A stretch of 64,000 bases of DNA from Faecalibacterium sp. HTF-F (GCF_023347535.1 NZ_CP094473.1:2542001-2606000); one strand, 5' to 3'. Shown: positions 45,953-59,621, numbered from the stretch's first letter. Notes: a model not told the origin generated them from the letters alone. Program-made: numbers and translations.

Positions 45953-47155
45953 ATGCAGACTCAACCTTTTGAAAAACACGTCTGGGCCGAGATCGATCTG
46001 GACGCCTTGCGTCATAACTTCCGGGCCGTCAAGGCCCGGGCCGGTGCCCTGCCGCTGTGCGCGGTGGTCAAGGCCGACAGCTACGGCCACGGTGCCGTGC
46101 AGTGTGCCCGCATCTTTGCCGAGGAGGGCGCGGTCTGTCTGGCCGTCAGCTGCCTGACCGAGGCCATGCAGCTGCGTCAGGACGGGCAGACTCTGCCCAT
46201 CCTCATTTTGGGCCATGTGCAGTCGGAGTACGCCCAGACCCTCATCCACGAGGATATCACCGTGGCATGCTACTCCACCGAGCAGGCGCAGAACCTTTCC
46301 GCTGCTGCGGTAAAGGCAGGTGGCAGGGTAAAGATCCACCTCAAGGCCGATACCGGCATGGGCCGCATCGGCTTTGCCCTGCGCACCGATTTTGACGCCG
46401 CCATCCGCGAAATGCTGGCGGTCTGTGCGCTGCCGGGGCTGGAAATGACCGGCATGTTCCAGCACTTCTCGGTGGCCGACGACACCGCCGAAGAAAACAT
46501 TGTCTATACCGCAGAGCAGCACGCGCTGTTCGTCAGAGCGTTCCATGCGCTCAAGGCGGCAGGCCATGAGCCGCAGACCGTTCATTGCGACAACTCTGCG
46601 GGCGTGATGCTGCACCCGGACTGGCCCGAGGGATTGGCCCGGGAGCGCTGCATGGCCCGGCCCGGCATCATCCTCTACGGCTACGACCCCAGCGACGAGG
46701 TGCGCTTTGGGCAGTTCCGGCCGGTGATGACCCTCAAGACCGTGGTGAGCATGGTCAAGGAAATGCAGCCCGGCCAGAGCGCCAGCTATGGCCGCCGCTT
46801 CACCGCCGAAAAGCCCACGCTGGTGGCCACCCTGTGCACCGGCTACGCTGACGGTTATCCCCGCCAGCTGAGCTGCGGCAAGGGCATCGTGGAGATCCAC
46901 GGCAAGGCCTGCCCGGTGCTGGGCCGCGTGTGCATGGACCAGATGATGGTGGATGTGACCGGCATCCCGGACATCCGAGAGGGCGATGAGGCCATCCTGT
47001 GGGGCGGCAGCGTCAGTGATACGGCTGAAACCATCGCCCGCAAGACCGACACCATTTCCTACGAGGTGCTGTGCGGCGTGTCCCGCCGCGTGCCCCGCGT
47101 TTACCTTGAGCACGGAAAGATCGTGGATGTCGAGGACTGGATCCTGAAAGCATGA
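45953..47155 (+). CDS. alr: Alanine racemase
   Basis: Alr converts L- to D-alanine for peptidoglycan using pyridoxal phosphate. The 400-residue product has the PLP lysine in AVVKADSYGHG (Lys40), the HLKADTGMGRIGF strand, and SASYGRRF plus CTGYADGYPR near the second active-site tyrosine. The start was placed behind GAGGAAGAATGAATC, right after the TtcA-like gene. Length is normal (about 370-400). Confidence 0.95.
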   Translation: MQTQPFEKHVWAEIDLDALRHNFRAVKARAGALPLCAVVKADSYGHGAVQCARIFAEEGAVCLAVSCLTEAMQLRQDGQTLPILILGHVQSEYAQTLIHEDITVACYSTEQAQNLSAAAVKAGGRVKIHLKADTGMGRIGFALRTDFDAAIREMLAVCALPGLEMTGMFQHFSVADDTAEENIVYTAEQHALFVRAFHALKAAGHEPQTVHCDNSAGVMLHPDWPEGLARERCMARPGIILYGYDPSDEVRFGQFRPVMTLKTVVSMVKEMQPGQSASYGRRFTAEKPTLVATLCTGYADGYPRQLSCGKGIVEIHGKACPVLGRVCMDQMMVDVTGIPDIREGDEAILWGGSVSDTAETIARKTDTISYEVLCGVSRRVPRVYLEHGKIVDVEDWILKA

Positions 47156-47208
47156 CCGGCACCACAGGCCGCTCTATCATAGCTTCTCAATTTTTTCGGA
47201 GGAACTGA

Positions 47209-49020
47209 ATGGCAAGAGATAATATCCGCAACTTCTGTATCATCGCACACATCGACCACGGTAAATCCACCCTGTCGGACCGTATTCTGGAGCTGACCAA
47301 GAGCGTGGACGAGCGCACCATGGAAGACCAGATCCTGGACAACATGGACATCGAGCGCGAGCGCGGCATCACCATCAAGGCCCGTGCCGTCACCATGAAC
47401 TATACCGCCAAGGACGGCAAGACCTACGAGTTCAACCTTATCGATACCCCGGGCCATGTGGACTTTGCCTATGAGGTCAGCCGCAGTCTGGCTGCCTGTG
47501 AGGGTGCCATCCTTGTGGTGGACGCCACGCAGGGCGTGGAAGCCCAGACGCTGGCAAACACCTACATGGCGCTGGAGCATGATCTGGAGCTGGTGCCCAT
47601 CCTGAACAAGATCGATCTGCCCAGTGCCCACCCGGACGAGGTGGCGCAGGAGGTGGAGGACGTGATCGGCCTGCCCTGTCTGGACGCGCCCCGCGTTTCT
47701 GCCAAGACCGGTCTGAATGTGGATCAGGTGCTGGAGCGTGTCGTTACTGACATTCCCGCCCCCACCGGCGACCCGGATGCCCCCCTCAAGGCCCTGATCT
47801 TTGACAGCATCTACGACAGCTACAAGGGCGTCATCGTCTATATCCGCGTGTTTGAAGGCACCGTCAAGCCCGGCGACACCATCCGCATGATGGCCACCGG
47901 TGCCGAGTTCACGCTGGTGGAAGTAGGCCACATGGGTGCTACCAACCTTTCTCCCTGTGCCCAGCTGCAGGCTGGTGAGGTCGGCTATCTGACCGCCAGC
48001 ATCAAGACCGTGCAGGACACCCGCGTGGGCGATACCGTCACGCTGGCCAATAATCCCACCGCCGAAGCACTGCCCGGCTACCGTCAGGTCAAGCCCATGG
48101 TGTTCTGCGGCATCTACCCCGCCGACGGTGCCAAGTACCCCGACCTGAAGGATGCACTGGAAAAGCTGCAGCTGAACGACGCCTCCCTCACCTTTGAGCT
48201 GGAGACCAGCGCCGCGCTGGGCTTCGGTTTCCGCTGCGGCTTCCTTGGCCTGCTGCATATGGAGATCATCACCGAGCGTCTGGAACGGGAGTTTGATCTG
48301 GACATCATTACCACCACCCCCAGCGTGCGCTACCGCCTGACCCTGACCGACGGCACCGTGGAGATGATCGACAATCCTTCCAGCTATCCGGACCCCTCCA
48401 ACATCGTCAAGCAGGAAGAGCCTTTTGTGGACGTGCATCTGTACACCCCCAACGATTATGTGGGCGGCCTGATGGATCTGTGCCAGAACAAGCGCGGCGT
48501 GCTGATCGACATGAAGTATCTGGACGATGTGCGGGTGGACCTGCACTATGCTCTGCCGCTGGGCGAGATCGTGTACGACTTCTTCGATGCCATCAAGAGC
48601 CGCAGCCGGGGCTACGCCAGCTACGACTATGAGTTCAAGGAGTACCGTGAGAGTGATCTGGTCAAGCTGGACTTCCTGCTCAATGGCGACCCTGTGGACG
48701 CGCTGTCCATGATCGTGTTCCGCGATAACGCCTACGCCAAGGGCCGCCGCATCTGCGAGAAGCTGCGGGACAACATCCCCCGCAACCTGTTCGAGATCCC
48801 GGTGCAGGCCGCCATCGGCGGCAAGATCATTGCCCGCGAGACGGTCAAGGCCATGCGCAAGGACGTGCTGGCCAAGTGCTACGGCGGTGATATCTCCCGC
48901 AAAAAGAAGCTGCTGGAAAAGCAGAAGGAAGGCAAAAAGAAGATGCGTCAGCTGGGCAGCGTTTCCTTGCCCAGTGAGGCCTTCACCGCTGTGCTCAAGC
49001 TGGACAGCGACGACGATTGA
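47209..49020 (+). CDS. lepA: Elongation factor 4 (LepA GTPase)
   Basis: EF4 is a ribosome-binding GTPase that can back-translocate tRNAs and aids fidelity or biogenesis under stress. The 603-residue product has [10 protein letters not shown] (G1), DTPGHVDF (G3), NKIDLP (G4) and the LepA-specific C-terminal domain with [31 protein letters not shown]; only parts are cited. Length is typical. CGGAGGAACTGA precedes the ATG, and a terminator follows. Confidence 0.97.
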   Translation: MARDNIRNFCIIAHIDHGKSTLSDRILELTKSVDERTMEDQILDNMDIERERGITIKARAVTMNYTAKDGKTYEFNLIDTPGHVDFAYEVSRSLAACEGAILVVDATQGVEAQTLANTYMALEHDLELVPILNKIDLPSAHPDEVAQEVEDVIGLPCLDAPRVSAKTGLNVDQVLERVVTDIPAPTGDPDAPLKALIFDSIYDSYKGVIVYIRVFEGTVKPGDTIRMMATGAEFTLVEVGHMGATNLSPCAQLQAGEVGYLTASIKTVQDTRVGDTVTLANNPTAEALPGYRQVKPMVFCGIYPADGAKYPDLKDALEKLQLNDASLTFELETSAALGFGFRCGFLGLLHMEIITERLEREFDLDIITTTPSVRYRLTLTDGTVEMIDNPSSYPDPSNIVKQEEPFVDVHLYTPNDYVGGLMDLCQNKRGVLIDMKYLDDVRVDLHYALPLGEIVYDFFDAIKSRSRGYASYDYEFKEYRESDLVKLDFLLNGDPVDALSMIVFRDNAYAKGRRICEKLRDNIPRNLFEIPVQAAIGGKIIARETVKAMRKDVLAKCYGGDISRKKKLLEKQKEGKKKMRQLGSVSLPSEAFTAVLKLDSDDD

Positions 49021-49034
49021 TCCTATAAAAGCAA

Positions 49035-49085
49035 AGGCCCGCGTTCCGGTCATGCAACTGCGCATACCGGGACGCGGGCTTGTTT
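49035..49085. terminator. Terminator of lepA
   Basis: GCCCGCGTTCCGGT (49,037-49,050) pairs with ACCGGGACGCGGGC (49,066-49,079), one G-T pair, followed by TTGTTT. Between here and the 5S gene no other feature is seen. Confidence 0.8.
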
Positions 49086-49213
49086 CATCTGTTTTTACTG
49101 CAGTGCAAAGGTTTCCTCTGCAGCTCTCATTTTCTATCCTTTACGACATTTTTCAAACCAGCAGTTCAGACAACAAAAAACGCCTCAGAATCTCTTCTGA
49201 AGCGTTTTTGTTC

Positions 49214-49332
<119 letters not shown>

Positions 49333-49459
49333 GATCTGACTGGCCTAGTATAACATATCTGTTGTACTTTGTCCAGTATTTGTAGAAGGACGTGCCTTCA
49401 AAACTGAATAATCACTGCTTACATTTTTTCGTTGACTCTTGAGAGTCTCAAGCGAATTG

Positions 49460-52293
<2,834 letters not shown>

Positions 52294-52500
52294 TTTCAAA
52301 CGTTCTTTCAAGAACATTTGGTATCCTCTTGATTCTCTCTTGCCAACGAAGATTATTGTTACCCTTCCTTTTGAAATTGTAATATTTCTTAAAAAAGAAC
52401 TTACTATAATCTTTGTTTCGCAGTTATTATTCAGTTTTCAAGGTACGTCTTGGTGATGTTGCTCAAAGCCCGGTCTCCCGGTACTTTGATTTCCATCACA

Positions 52501-52577
52501 TGGTGGGCCAAAATGGACTCGAACCATCGACCTCACGATTATCAGTCGTGTGCTCTAGCCAGCTGAGCTATTGGCCC
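52501..52577 (-). tRNA. tRNA-Ile (GAT)
   Basis: A 77-nt cloverleaf starts GGGCCAATAGCTCAGC, has anticodon GAT in CTGATAATC, T-arm GGTTCGAGTCC and an encoded CCA end. It lies in the 16S-23S spacer downstream of tRNA-Ala. Confidence 0.97.
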
Positions 52578-52580
52578 ATG

Positions 52581-52656
52581 TGGTGGAGATTAAGGGAATC
52601 GAACCCTTGACCCCCTGCTTGCAAAGCAGGTGCTCTCCCAGCTGAGCTAAACCCCC
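52581..52656 (-). tRNA. tRNA-Ala (TGC)
   Basis: A 76-nt cloverleaf starts GGGGGTTTAGCTCAGC, has anticodon TGC in CTTTGCAAGC, T-arm GGTTCGATTCC and an encoded CCA end. It precedes tRNA-Ile by 3 nt in the spacer, so the order is 16S-Ala-Ile-23S. Confidence 0.97.
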
Positions 52657-52767
52657 ACATTAGGAATTGAGTTCCCTTTTCAGGGCCCTCAAAATCGAAC
52701 AATATCTACTCTACTCGTTCAAACCTGTCCGAAAGATCGTCATCTTTGATGTCGCTCTTTCGCCTGA

Positions 52768-54285
<1,518 letters not shown>

Positions 54286-54473
54286 ATGATATTTATCACT
54301 TAAAAGTGTTAAATCTTGTTCGCTCAGCACGCAATCGCTTGCGTCCTGTGTGAATTACTTTTGGAATTGTTTTAAGTGTTTTTCCAAACACATAAAGGTT
54401 CCTTACAAGTTTTTCGATATTGTTCAATTTTCAAGGTCCTGTGCGCCTCAGCCTTGCGGCTGACGACCTGTTT

Positions 54474-54502
54474 ATTGTACCACCGAAGTGGTTTTTTGTC
54501 AA
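54474..54502 (-). promoter_or_regulatory. rRNA operon promoter P2
   Basis: On the minus strand consensus TTGACA (54,497-54,502) and TACAAT (54,474-54,479) are spaced 17 bp, about 180 nt before 16S. The leader has inverted repeats (GTCAGCCGCAAGGCTGA near 54,450) typical of rRNA leaders. Confidence 0.75.
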
Positions 54503-54661
54503 GCCTTATTTTTTAGAAGCTTTTGAACTTTCTGAACTTGGACGCTCAAGAAGTTTCTCAGAACAAACTGGAACTTTTTTCAGCGTCTATTGGTTCTTTT
54601 CAAGGGCTTCCTGCTGTGGCTTCGGAAGTCATTCTTTTGCCTCAGCGCTTGGCGCTCAAGT

Positions 54662-54690
54662 ATAATACCACACCCCCGCCTCCTTGTCAA
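54662..54690 (-). promoter_or_regulatory. rRNA operon promoter P1
   Basis: On the minus strand consensus TTGACA (54,685-54,690) and TATTAT (54,662-54,667) are spaced 17 bp, 188 bp upstream of P2. Tandem promoters are usual for rRNA operons. The 54,503-54,661 interval has no gene. Confidence 0.7.
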
Positions 54691-54924
54691 CACTTTTTGA
54701 CAGATTTTTTCCATTCTTTTTTGCGTTCACCCCAAAACAGCAGCAAACCGCAGGAAAAACTGCGCCGCAGCTCAGTGCCCTTTTTATTTATATAATGTAT
54801 TATAAAGCTTTCTCCGTATAATATTTTGCGATATTACACCATGGAAATGGGTGTGCGTTGTCAAGAGGTCTTGGCTCAGATTTTATCCTGAAAATTATCC
54901 ATGAATTTTGGCTAAAACTCCAAA

Positions 54925-54940
54925 ACGCAAAATGTAGTGG
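54925..54940 (+). promoter_or_regulatory. NrdR-box-like site 1
   Basis: ACGCAAAATGTAGTGG matches 12 of 16 positions of the NrdR box (ACACwATATmTwGTGT, from memory). It lies just upstream of the -35 and 30 bp (three helical turns) from site 2, the usual geometry of paired NrdR boxes. Confidence 0.5.
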
Positions 54941-54948
54941 TATTTTTC

Positions 54949-54976
54949 TTGACTTGCCACTAGATAGTGATAGAAT
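54949..54976 (+). promoter_or_regulatory. nrdDG promoter with embedded NrdR-box-like site 2
   Basis: TTGACT (54,949-54,954) and TAGAAT (54,971-54,976) are spaced 16 bp. The spacer is exactly TGCCACTAGATAGTGA, containing the near-palindrome CACTA-GA-TAGTG. A repressor bound here would block RNA polymerase. NrdR is the expected regulator of ribonucleotide reductase genes. The box matches only 10 of 16 positions. Confidence 0.6.
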
Positions 54977-55012
54977 AGAGCTACATTCAGTTTGTTGGAT
55001 ATCGTGCGCGCA

Positions 55013-55044
55013 GACGGGTATCTCTTATTGTAAGAGGTACCCGT
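55013..55044 (+). other. Leader hairpin of nrdD
   Basis: ACGGGTA-T-CTCTT pairs with AAGAG-G-TACCCGT around ATTGT, in the leader between promoter and nrdD. No T-run follows directly, so it is not a clear terminator. It may stabilise the mRNA or tune initiation. Confidence 0.5.
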
Positions 55045-55079
55045 TCACACTGTGCTTTTATTTACAAGGAGGAGAGCCG

Positions 55080-57251
55080 ATGAAGATCATCAAACGCAAC
55101 GGTGCAGAGGTCCCCTTTGATATCACCAAGATCATCACCGCTGTTACCAAGGCCAGCGATTCGGTCGGCGGCCAGAGCCGTCTGACCAAGGATCAGATTA
55201 CCCAGATCGCGGCAGATGTGACTGACCAGTGTCAGGCACTGAACCGTGCCGTCAGCGTGGAAGAGGTTCAGGATATGGTGGAGAACCAGCTCATGGACAT
55301 CAAAGCCCACGACATCGCCCGTCACTATATCACCTACCGCTATATCCAGAGCCTGAAGCGTCAGACCAACACCACCGATGAGCGCATTCTGAGCCTGATC
55401 GAGTGCCAGAACGAAGAGGTCAAGCAGGAGAACGCCAATAAGAACCCCACCGTGAACAGCGTGCAGCGCGACTATATGGCCGGTGAGATCTCCAAAGATC
55501 TGACCGCCCGTCTGCTGCTGGACCCGGAGATCGTCAAGGCCCATCAGGAGGGTCTGATCCACTTCCACGATTCTGACTACTTTGCCCAGCACATGCACAA
55601 CTGCGATCTGGTGAATCTGGAGGACATGCTGCAGAACGGCACCGTCATTTCCGGCACCTATATTGAAAAGCCCCACAGCTTCTCCACCGCTTGCAACATC
55701 GCCACCCAGATCATTGCACAGGTGGCATCTAACCAGTATGGCGGCCAGAGCATCAGCCTGACCCACCTCGCCCCCTTTGTGGACGTCTCCCGCAAGAAGA
55801 TCGCCGCTGAGGTAGAAGTGGAAATGGCCGGTCTGGACGTTTCTGCCGAGCGCAAGAAGGAGATCGTGGAGCGCCGCCTGCGCAACGAGATCAACCGCGG
55901 TGTGCAGACCATCCAGTATCAGGTGGTCACGCTGATGACCACCAATGGTCAGGCCCCCTTTATCACCGTGTTCATGTATCTGGGTGAGGCGCGCAATCCG
56001 CAGGAGAAGGCAGACCTTGCCATCATCATCGAGGAGACCATCCGCCAGCGCTATCAGGGCGTGAAGAACGAGGCCGGTGTGTGGATCACCCCCGCTTTCC
56101 CCAAGCTGATCTATGTGCTGGAAGAGGACAACATCCGTCCCGGCACTCCTTATTACTACCTGACCGAGCTGGCCGCCAAGTGCACCGCAAAACGCATGGT
56201 GCCCGACTATATCTCCGAGAAGAAGATGCTGGAGCTCAAGGTGGACAAAAACGGCGAAGGCCACTGCTACACCTGCATGGGCTGCCGCAGCTTCCTGACC
56301 CCCTATGTGGACCCCGAGACCGGCAAGCCCAAGTACTACGGCCGGTTCAATCAGGGTGTTGTCACCATCAATCTGGTGGACGTGGCGCTCTCCTCCAAGG
56401 GCAACTTTGAGAAGTTCTGGAAGATCTTCGACGAGCGTCTGGCCCTGTGCCACCGCGCACTGCAGGCACGGCACAAGCGGCTGCTGGGCACCCCCAGCGA
56501 TGCCGCACCCATCCTGTGGCAGTACGGCGCACTGGCCCGACTGAAGAAGGGCGAAAAGATCGACAAGCTGCTGTTCGGCGGCTACTCCACCATCAGTCTG
56601 GGCTATGCCGGTCTGTATGAGTGCGTGAAGTATATGACCGGCAAGAGCCACACCGATGCCGGTGCAAAGCCCTTTGCTCTGAGCGTAATGCAGCACATGA
56701 ACGACAAGTGCAACGCCTGGAAAAAGGCCGAGAACATCGACTACTCCCTCTATGGTACCCCGCTGGAATCCACCACCTACAAGTTCGCCAAGTGCCTGCA
56801 GAAGCGCTTTGGCATCGTGCCCGGCATTACCGACAAGAACTATATCACCAACAGCTACCATGTGCATGTGTCGGAACAGATCGATGCCTTCACCAAGCTG
56901 AAGTTCGAGAGCGACTTCCAGCGCCTGTCTCCGGGCGGTGCCATCAGCTATGTGGAAGTGCCCAACATGCAGGACAATCTGGAAGCCGTCATAAGTGTGC
57001 TGCAGTTCATCTACGACAACATCATGTATGCGGAGCTGAACACCAAGTCGGATTACTGTCAGGTCTGCGGCTATGACGGCGAGATCAAGATCGTGGAGGA
57101 TGACGGCAAGCTGGTGTGGGAGTGCCCCAAGTGCGGCAACCGCGACCAGAACAAGCTGAACGTTGCCCGCCGCACCTGCGGCTATATCGGCACCCAGTTC
57201 TGGAATCAGGGCCGCACGCAGGAGATCAAGGACCGCGTGCTGCATCTGTAA
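55080..57251 (+). CDS. nrdD: Anaerobic ribonucleoside-triphosphate reductase
   Basis: NrdD is the oxygen-sensitive glycyl-radical enzyme reducing NTPs to dNTPs. The 723-residue product has an N-terminal ATP-cone (MKIIKRNGAEVPFDITKI, about 1-90) for allosteric control, and active-site cysteines in CYTCMGCRSF. The C-terminal zinc site has CQVCG and CPKCG, and the radical loop RTCGYIG has Gly701. The start at 55,080 follows AAGGAGGAGAGCCG; a longer frame upstream crosses the promoter. The activase nrdG follows after a UNCG-hairpin element. Confidence 0.96.
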   Translation: MKIIKRNGAEVPFDITKIITAVTKASDSVGGQSRLTKDQITQIAADVTDQCQALNRAVSVEEVQDMVENQLMDIKAHDIARHYITYRYIQSLKRQTNTTDERILSLIECQNEEVKQENANKNPTVNSVQRDYMAGEISKDLTARLLLDPEIVKAHQEGLIHFHDSDYFAQHMHNCDLVNLEDMLQNGTVISGTYIEKPHSFSTACNIATQIIAQVASNQYGGQSISLTHLAPFVDVSRKKIAAEVEVEMAGLDVSAERKKEIVERRLRNEINRGVQTIQYQVVTLMTTNGQAPFITVFMYLGEARNPQEKADLAIIIEETIRQRYQGVKNEAGVWITPAFPKLIYVLEEDNIRPGTPYYYLTELAAKCTAKRMVPDYISEKKMLELKVDKNGEGHCYTCMGCRSFLTPYVDPETGKPKYYGRFNQGVVTINLVDVALSSKGNFEKFWKIFDERLALCHRALQARHKRLLGTPSDAAPILWQYGALARLKKGEKIDKLLFGGYSTISLGYAGLYECVKYMTGKSHTDAGAKPFALSVMQHMNDKCNAWKKAENIDYSLYGTPLESTTYKFAKCLQKRFGIVPGITDKNYITNSYHVHVSEQIDAFTKLKFESDFQRLSPGGAISYVEVPNMQDNLEAVISVLQFIYDNIMYAELNTKSDYCQVCGYDGEIKIVEDDGKLVWECPKCGNRDQNKLNVARRTCGYIGTQFWNQGRTQEIKDRVLHL

Positions 57252-57266
57252 TTACGATTCAATGCC

Positions 57267-57373
57267 CTCCACTTCGTTCTGGGCATAACAGCGGAAAATT
57301 TTTTCTATTTCACGTTTGGAGCGGCCTGCGGGCCGCTCCAAACGTATTTTCACCGGAAGGGCCGCAGCGGCAG
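57267..57373 (+). repeat. Interspersed UNCG-hairpin element, copy C
   Basis: The 5' box CCTCCACTTCGTTCTGGGC...CAGCGG (57,267-57,294) is followed by a perfect 15-bp stem (57,312-57,326 with 57,331-57,345) closed by TGCG. The 3' box ATTTTCACCGGAAGGG-CCGCAGCGGC follows (57,346 onward). It sits between nrdD and nrdG, genes that need co-expression, so it either lets transcription through or sets their ratio. Confidence 0.7.
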
Positions 57374-57408
57374 GCTTCCATTTCTTTGTAAAGTACAGGA
57401 ATCATATT

Positions 57409-57966
57409 ATGAACTACGCAACCATCAAATACTATGACATCGCCAACGGCCCGGGGGTGCGCACCAGCGTGTTCGTGTCCGGCTGCCGCCACCACTGCCC
57501 CGGCTGCTTCAATGCCGTGGCGTGGGACTTTGACTACGGTCAGCCCTTCGACAAACCCACCCGCAATGAGGTGTTTGCATCCTGCCAGCCGGACTATATC
57601 GCGGGCCTTTCCCTGCTGGGCGGCGAACCCATGGAGCCGGAAAATCAGCGGGAGCTGCTGCCCTTTGTGCGCAACTTCAAGGCCTTGTACCCCAACAAAA
57701 CGGTGTGGTGCTATTCCGGCTACACATGGGAGCAGCTGACCGGCAAAGAGCCAAGCCTTGCCCGGTGCGAAGCCACCGACGAGCTGTTGAGCCTGATGGA
57801 TGTGCTGGTGGACGGCGAATTTGTTGAAGCCAAGCACGATATCTCCCTGCGGTTCCGGGGCAGCAGCAACCAGCGTCTGCTGGATGTGAAAAAGACCCTT
57901 GCCGCCGGGGAGCCCGTGTGGTGGGAGGACGAAAAGGTATTCGCCACCCATACCATGGAAAAATGA
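57409..57966 (+). CDS. nrdG: Anaerobic ribonucleotide reductase activating enzyme
   Basis: NrdG is a radical-SAM enzyme that installs the glycyl radical on NrdD. The 185-residue product starts MNYATIKYYDIANGPGVRTSV. CRHHCPGC carries the CxxxCxxC [4Fe-4S] ligands (Cys26, 30, 33), followed by SLLGGEPMEPEN, the SAM-binding GGE motif. Start ATG lies behind ACAGGAATC. It is downstream of nrdD in the same direction. Confidence 0.95.
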   Translation: MNYATIKYYDIANGPGVRTSVFVSGCRHHCPGCFNAVAWDFDYGQPFDKPTRNEVFASCQPDYIAGLSLLGGEPMEPENQRELLPFVRNFKALYPNKTVWCYSGYTWEQLTGKEPSLARCEATDELLSLMDVLVDGEFVEAKHDISLRFRGSSNQRLLDVKKTLAAGEPVWWEDEKVFATHTMEK

Positions 57967-57976
57967 TCAAAACAAA

Positions 57977-58033
57977 AAGAGCGTTCTGTTTTCCACAAGT
58001 TCGGTTTCAAGTGTGGAAAAGCAGAGCGCTCTT
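57977..58033. terminator. Bidirectional terminator between nrdG and recQ
   Basis: AAGAGCG-TTCTG-TTTTCCACA pairs with TGTGGAAAA-GCAGA-GCGCTCTT with small mismatches. A-runs and T-runs on both sides serve the converging genes. Confidence 0.75.
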
Positions 58034-58043
58034 ATTTTATGTT

Positions 58044-59621
58044 TTATTCCCGGCTGCCAACTTCGCGGATAATCACCCGCAGAAAGTCCTTGCCGTACAT
58101 CATCGCCGGGTGCTCACCAACACCGTTGATTCGGATCAATTCATCCATATCACGCGGCTTTTTCTCCACCATCTCCCGCAGGGTGGCATCACTGAACACC
58201 ATAAAGGCCGGGATATTCTGCTTTCCGGCCAGCCGCTTGCGCTGGGCATACAGCGCGTTCAATAGCTTCTGGTCGAACTCGCTCAGCTCTCCAGCGGTCG
58301 TTCTGGCACGACGCGGCTTCTCGCTCAGCCGTCTTGCATTGTCTGCCGCACGGCGGCGGGAATACTCCACCTGCAGCTGGGCTTCCTGCTCTGCAGCCAG
58401 ACAGCAGGAGCAGTTGCCGCATTTTTTGGGTGCCGCTTCGCCGAAATAGTGCAGCAGAAAGCCACGCAGGCAGTCCTGCGTGGTGGAATAGAAGGTCATA
58501 TACTTGAGCCGCTCTTCCGCCTTGCGGGCCGCTTCGGCCTTTACATCGGCGGGCAGGCCGTTGTCTGCCTCCATTTCCTTCTCGATGAAGAACCGGATGG
58601 TGCGCACATCGGTGCCGGAATAGAGCAGCGTGCACCGGGCGGGCTGTCCATCGCGGCCTGCACGCCCGGCCTCCTGATAATAGCTTTCCAGATCCTTGGG
58701 CATATTATAGTGGATCACGAACCGCACGTTGGGCTTGTCGATGCCCATGCCGAAGGCATTGGTGGCCACCATGACCTGCACCCGGTCGTAGAGGAAATCG
58801 TCCTGATTCTTTCGCCGGATATCCGCGTCCAGCTTGGCGTGGTAAGCCGCAGCCCGGATGCCCCTGCTCTGCAGAAGACGGGCGGTCTCATCCACCTGCC
58901 GGGTGGTGCTGCAGTAGACGATGCCCGCGTTGCTGCCCTCTTTCAGCACAAGATCCAGCAACTCCTTCGGCTTCTGGCTGGGCAGGGCCCGCCGGGTCTC
59001 AAAATAGAGGTTCGGACGGTCAAAGCTGGTGGTCACCTCATAGGGTTTCTGCAAGGCCAGCTGTTCCCGGATGTCGTCCCGCACATGGGCGGTAGCCGTT
59101 GCCGTGAATGCACCCACCACCGGACGGCTGGGCAGGCTGTCCACAAAGGCTTTGATGCGCAGGTAGCTGGGGCGGAAGTCCTGTCCCCACTGGCTGATGC
59201 AGTGGGCCTCGTCCACCGTCACCATACTGATGGTCCGTTCCTGCGCAAACCGCTGGAAGCCCGGCATTTCCAGCCGCTCCGGCGCCACATAGATGATCTT
59301 GTACCAGCCCTCCCGGGCGCGGCGCAGCATCAGGGCCTTCTGGTTGTCGGTGAGGCTGTTGTTCAGGAAAGCCGCCGCCACACCGGCCTGCACCAGCGCC
59401 CCCACCTGATCCTTCATCAGGCTGACCAGCGGCGACACCACGATGGTGATTCCCGGCAGAAGCAGCGCCGGCACCTGATAGCAGATGGATTTGCCCGCAC
59501 CGGTGGGCATCACCGCCAGTACATCCTGCCCGGCAAGCAGGCGGCTGACGATTTCCTCCTGCCCGGGGCGGAAGCTGTCGTAGCCAAAAACTTTTTTCAA
59601 GATGCTGTGCGGGTTTTCCAT
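58044..59621 (-). CDS. recQ: ATP-dependent DNA helicase RecQ
   Basis: RecQ unwinds DNA 3'-5' in repair and fork processing. The 525-residue product has Walker A PTGAGKS (about 39-45), DEAH in TVDEAHCISQWGQDFR, and AFGMGIDKPNVRFVIHYNMPKD (motif V-VI). A zinc site CGNCSCC and a C-terminal HRDC-like helical domain (FDQKLLNALYAQRKRLA onward) follow. It is shorter than the E. coli protein (about 610), and the winged-helix RQC part between zinc site and HRDC seems to be missing or reduced. Confidence 0.93.
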   Translation of the reverse strand: MENPHSILKKVFGYDSFRPGQEEIVSRLLAGQDVLAVMPTGAGKSICYQVPALLLPGITIVVSPLVSLMKDQVGALVQAGVAAAFLNNSLTDNQKALMLRRAREGWYKIIYVAPERLEMPGFQRFAQERTISMVTVDEAHCISQWGQDFRPSYLRIKAFVDSLPSRPVVGAFTATATAHVRDDIREQLALQKPYEVTTSFDRPNLYFETRRALPSQKPKELLDLVLKEGSNAGIVYCSTTRQVDETARLLQSRGIRAAAYHAKLDADIRRKNQDDFLYDRVQVMVATNAFGMGIDKPNVRFVIHYNMPKDLESYYQEAGRAGRDGQPARCTLLYSGTDVRTIRFFIEKEMEADNGLPADVKAEAARKAEERLKYMTFYSTTQDCLRGFLLHYFGEAAPKKCGNCSCCLAAEQEAQLQVEYSRRRAADNARRLSEKPRRARTTAGELSEFDQKLLNALYAQRKRLAGKQNIPAFMVFSDATLREMVEKKPRDMDELIRINGVGEHPAMMYGKDFLRVIIREVGSRE

